A DNA stretch of 64,000 nt from Apricaphanius iberus (taxonomy: Eukaryota; Chordata; Actinopteri; Cyprinodontiformes; Aphaniidae): the NCBI GenBank assembly GCA_028564705.1, contig JAPXFQ010002814.1, positions 2,108,001 through 2,172,000 on the forward strand, read 5' to 3'. Shown one piece after another: positions 61,025 through 64,000 of the stretch. The notes beneath the pieces are model-generated. The model had not been told where the DNA came from and searched no databases. It worked only from the letters and a program-made list of their open reading frames with translations. The stretch's first letter is position 1; each line of letters starts with the position of its first letter. A program made the translations under genes and the position numbers.

Positions 61025-64000
61025 GTAAGTTGGAAATTGAAGGCATTGATCTCATGCGTTAAAAAAGAAACCTGACCTCAATAGCTGGTGTACTGCATGA
61101 TTCGGATGTGTGTTCCTGAAAATATCCACTAATTCAAATTATTGAGTCAGTAATTGCTAATGAGTAAAATGTTTTGATTCAAAAGGTATTCCAGTAAGAA
61201 ATACAGCTACAAGTATGACAACAAACACTAACCCTACTCAAGCCACAACAGCTGCTGCCAACGCAAATACAGCGGATCCAACAGCAAGTACTGCTTCTCC
61301 AGCCACAAATACAGTAGCTCCAACCACAACTACAGCAGCTCCAACCACAACTAAAGCTGCTCCAACCGCAACTAAAGAAGCTCCAACAACAAGTAATGCT
61401 GCTCCCACAACTACATTAGCTCCAACCACAACTACAGCTGGTCCCACCACAACTACAGCTGCTCCAACCACAACTACAGTAGCTCCAACCACAACTACTG
61501 CTGCTCCCACGACAACTACAGCTACTCCAACCACAACAACTGCTGCTCCCACGACAACTACAGCTGCTCCAACCACACTTACAGCAGCTCCAACCACAAG
61601 TACTGCTGCTCCCACCACAACTACAGCTGCTCCAGTCACAAATACAGTAGCTCCAACCACAACAACAGCTGCTCCAACCACGACAACAGCTGCTCCAACC
61701 ACAACTACAGTAGCTCCAACCACAACTACAGCTGCTCCAACCACAACTACAGTAGCTCCAACAAGTAATGCTGCTCCCACAACTACATTAGCTCCAACCA
61801 CAACTACAGTAGCTCCAAACACAACTACAACTGCTCCCACCACAACAACAGCTGCTCCCACGACAACTACAGCTGCTCCAACCACAACAACAGCAGCTCC
61901 AACCACAACAACAGCAGCTCCAACCACAACTACAGCTGCTCCAACCACAACTACAGCTGCTCCCACGACAACTACAGCTACTCCAACCACAACTACTGCT
62001 GCTCCCACGACAACTACAGCTGCTCCAACCACAACTACAGCAGCTCCAACAACAAGTACTGCTGCTCCCACAACTACAGTAGCTCCAAACTCAACTACAG
62101 CTGGTCCCACCACAACTACAGCTGCTCACACGACAACTACAGCTGCTCCAACCACAACTACAGTAGCTCCAACCACAACCTACTGCTGCTCCCACAGACA
62201 ACTACAGCTGCTCCAACCACAACTAACAGCGTGCTCCCACGAAAACTACAGCTACTCCAACCACAACTACTGCACTTCCCACGACAACTACAGCTAGCTC
62301 CAACCACAACTACAGCAGCTCCAACAAGTACCACCCCACAACTACAGTAGCTCCAACCACAACAACAGCTGCTCCCACCAACAACTACAGCTGCTCCAAC
62401 CACAACTACAGGTAGCTCAAACACAACTACTGCTGCTCCCACGACAACTACAGCTGCTCCAACCACAACTACAGCTGCTCCCACGACAACTACAGCTACT
62501 CCAACCACAACTACTGCTTCTCCCACGACAACTACAGCTGCTCCAACCACAACTACAGCAGCTCCAACAACAAGTACTGCTGCTCCCACAACTACAGTAG
62601 CTCCAACCTCAACTACAGCTGGTCCCACCACAACTACAGCTGCTCCAACCACAACTACAGTAGCTCCAACCACAACTACTGCTGCTCCCACGACAACTAC
62701 AGCTACTCCAACCACAACTACTGCTGCTCCCACGACAACTACAGCTACTCCAACCACAACTACTGCTGCTCCCACCACAACTACAGTAGTTCCAACCACA
62801 ACTACAGTAGCTCCAACCACTACTACTGCTGCTCCAACCACAACTACAGTAGCTCCAACAACAACTACTGCTGCTCCCACCACAATTACAGTAGCTCCAA
62901 CCACAACTACAGCTGCTCCAACCACAACTACAGAAGCTCCAACAACAAGTACTGCTGCTCCCACATCTACATTAGCTCCAACCACAACTACAGTAGCTCC
63001 AACCACAACTACTGCTGCTCCCACTACAACTACAGTAGCTCCAAGCACAACTACAGCAGCTCCAACCACAACTACAGTAGCTCCAACCACAACTACAGCT
63101 GTTCCCACCACAACTACAGCTGCTCCAACCACAACTACAGCTGCTCCAAACACAACTACAGCTGCTCCCACGACAACTACAGCTACTCCAACCACAACTA
63201 CTGCTGCTCCCACGACAACTACAGCTGCTCCAACCACACTTACAGCAGCTCCAACAACAAGTACTGCTGCTCCCACAACTACAGTAACTCCAACCACAAC
63301 TACAGCTGGTCCCACCACAACTACAGCTGCTCATGCGACAACTACAGCTGCTCCAACCACAACTACAGTAGCTCCAACCACAACTACTGCTACTCCCACG
63401 ACAACTACAGCTGCTCCAACCACAACTACAGTAGCTCCAACCACAACTACAACTGCTCCCACCACAACTACAGCTGCTCCAATCACAACTACAGCAGCTC
63501 CAATCACAACTACAGCTGGTCCTACCACAACTACAGTAGCTCCAAGCACAACTACAGCTGCTCCAACCACAACTACAGTAGCCCCAACCACAACTACAGT
63601 AGTTCCAACCACAACTACAGTAGCTCCAACCACAACTACAGAAGCTCCAACCACAACTACTGCTGCTCCCACGACAACTACAGTAGCTCCAACCACAACT
63701 ACAGTAGCTCCAACCACAACTACAGTAGCTCTAACCACAACTACAGAAGCTCCAACTACAACTACTGCTGCTCCCACCACAACTACAGTAGCTCCAACCA
63801 CAACTACTGCTGCTCCCACCACAACTACAGCTGCTCCAACCACAACTACAGAAGCTCAAACCACAACTTCAGCTGCTCCCATGACAACTACAGCTGGTCC
63901 AACCACAACTACAGTAGCTCTAACCACAACTACTGCTGCTCCCACCACAACTACAGCTGCTCCAACCACAAATACAGCGTCTCCCACCACAACTACTGCT
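60982..64000 (+). CDS. Mucin-like protein with Ala-Pro-Thr repeats, runs off right edge
   Basis: Exon 1 (60,982-61,024) encodes MAVGKILGLLLILMG, a good signal peptide, and ends at the donor GTAAGT. After a 161-bp phase-1 intron, exon 2 starts at 61,186 (GTATTCCAG after GATTCAAAAG) and continues to the window end. After some 30 residues (IPVRNTATSMTTNTNPTQ) it becomes a near-pure seven-residue repeat of the type (A/V)APTTTT. Every repeat offers Thr sites for O-glycosylation, so this should be a rigid, secreted, sugar-coated chain, comparable with amphibian integumentary mucins. The frame breaks in an indel-rich stretch near 62,170-62,425 and then runs open in one frame to 64,000. The C-terminus is outside the window. 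Confidence 0.75.
61186..64000 (+). CDS. Mucin gene 2, repeat exon (partial)
   Basis: It opens in phase 1 and reads cleanly to about 62,170. From about 62,432 to 64,000 the repeat frame is open again but shifted by two. Between lies the indel island. The open length so far is 2.8 kb with no donor or stop in frame outside the island. Confidence 0.7.
61300..64000 (+). repeat. 21-bp tandem array with higher-order structure
   Basis: The basic unit is 21 bp, for example GCTCCAACCACAACTACAGT plus one base (seven codons). Variants GCT, GTA, GCA, CCC and ACG recur in ordered blocks. A marked variant block (AACAAGTACTGCTGCTCCC followed by a shortened three-Thr unit) returns near 61,384, 61,761, 62,046, 62,565, 62,937 and 63,249, showing that multi-unit segments were duplicated. 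The array continues beyond the window. Confidence 0.9.
62170..62425 (+). other. Indel island 3 (probable assembly error)
   Basis: In this short stretch the otherwise regular 21-bp array suffers repeated small insertions and losses: CACAACCTACTG, CCCACAGACAAC, AACTAACAGCGTGC, ACTGCACTTCCC, CAGCTAGCTCC, CACCAACAACTAC and ACAGGTAGCTC. The units before and after keep strict 21-bp spacing. Confidence 0.7.

Noticed and set aside
61238..63843. Long minus-strand open frames translating to VVVVGAA-type repeats (61,238-62,113, 62,158-63,318, 63,331-63,843)
   Set aside because: They are the reverse complement of a stop-poor 21-bp array. The plus strand has the signal exon, splice sites and mucin composition.
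61300..64000. CRISPR-like array
   Set aside because: The repeats are contiguous and coding, with no unique spacers, in a vertebrate sequence.

Overview
The window is vertebrate nuclear DNA, almost certainly from a ray-finned (teleost) fish. There are no operons. Genes are split by GT-AG introns, and most of the sequence is AT-rich and full of transposon families typical of teleosts: Tc1/mariner, PIF/Harbinger-like, hAT-like, an L2/CR1-type LINE, and SINEs with LINE-like tails. I cannot name the species.

Layout. Positions 1-11,280 are a transposon graveyard. It holds two PIF/Harbinger-like elements, a Tc1 element with nested insertions, a Tc1 remnant and a hAT-like element. At 11,286-12,168 on the minus strand are two coding exons of an IL-6-family cytokine that looks like ciliary neurotrophic factor (cntf); its C-terminal exon was not found. 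Positions 12,660-20,316 hold a Tc1 element split by an L2 3' end and a long, decayed L2/CR1-type LINE. Positions 20,317-44,700 are mostly non-coding, with scattered repeats, a perfect 33-bp hairpin, a 640-bp palindromic element, a Harbinger-like insertion whose empty site survives in a neighbouring tandem copy, and a Tc1 interrupted by a 2.36-kb insertion.

The main content is two plus-strand mucin-like genes. Gene 1 (44,740-54,752) has a short signal-peptide exon, an 8.6-kb Ser/Thr-rich exon and a last exon. Most of the big exon is a tandem repeat with a 2,931-bp (977-codon) unit. Gene 2 (60,982 to beyond the right edge) has the same architecture but a 7-residue Ala-Pro-Thr repeat. Both probably encode secreted, heavily O-glycosylated gel or surface proteins and look like members of a local mucin cluster.

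The assembly looks damaged in three short islands (about 50,849-51,193, 52,787-53,145 and 62,170-62,425). Small indels pile up there while flanking repeat copies are clean. The frameshifts in both mucin genes fall in these islands and are more likely assembly error than biology.
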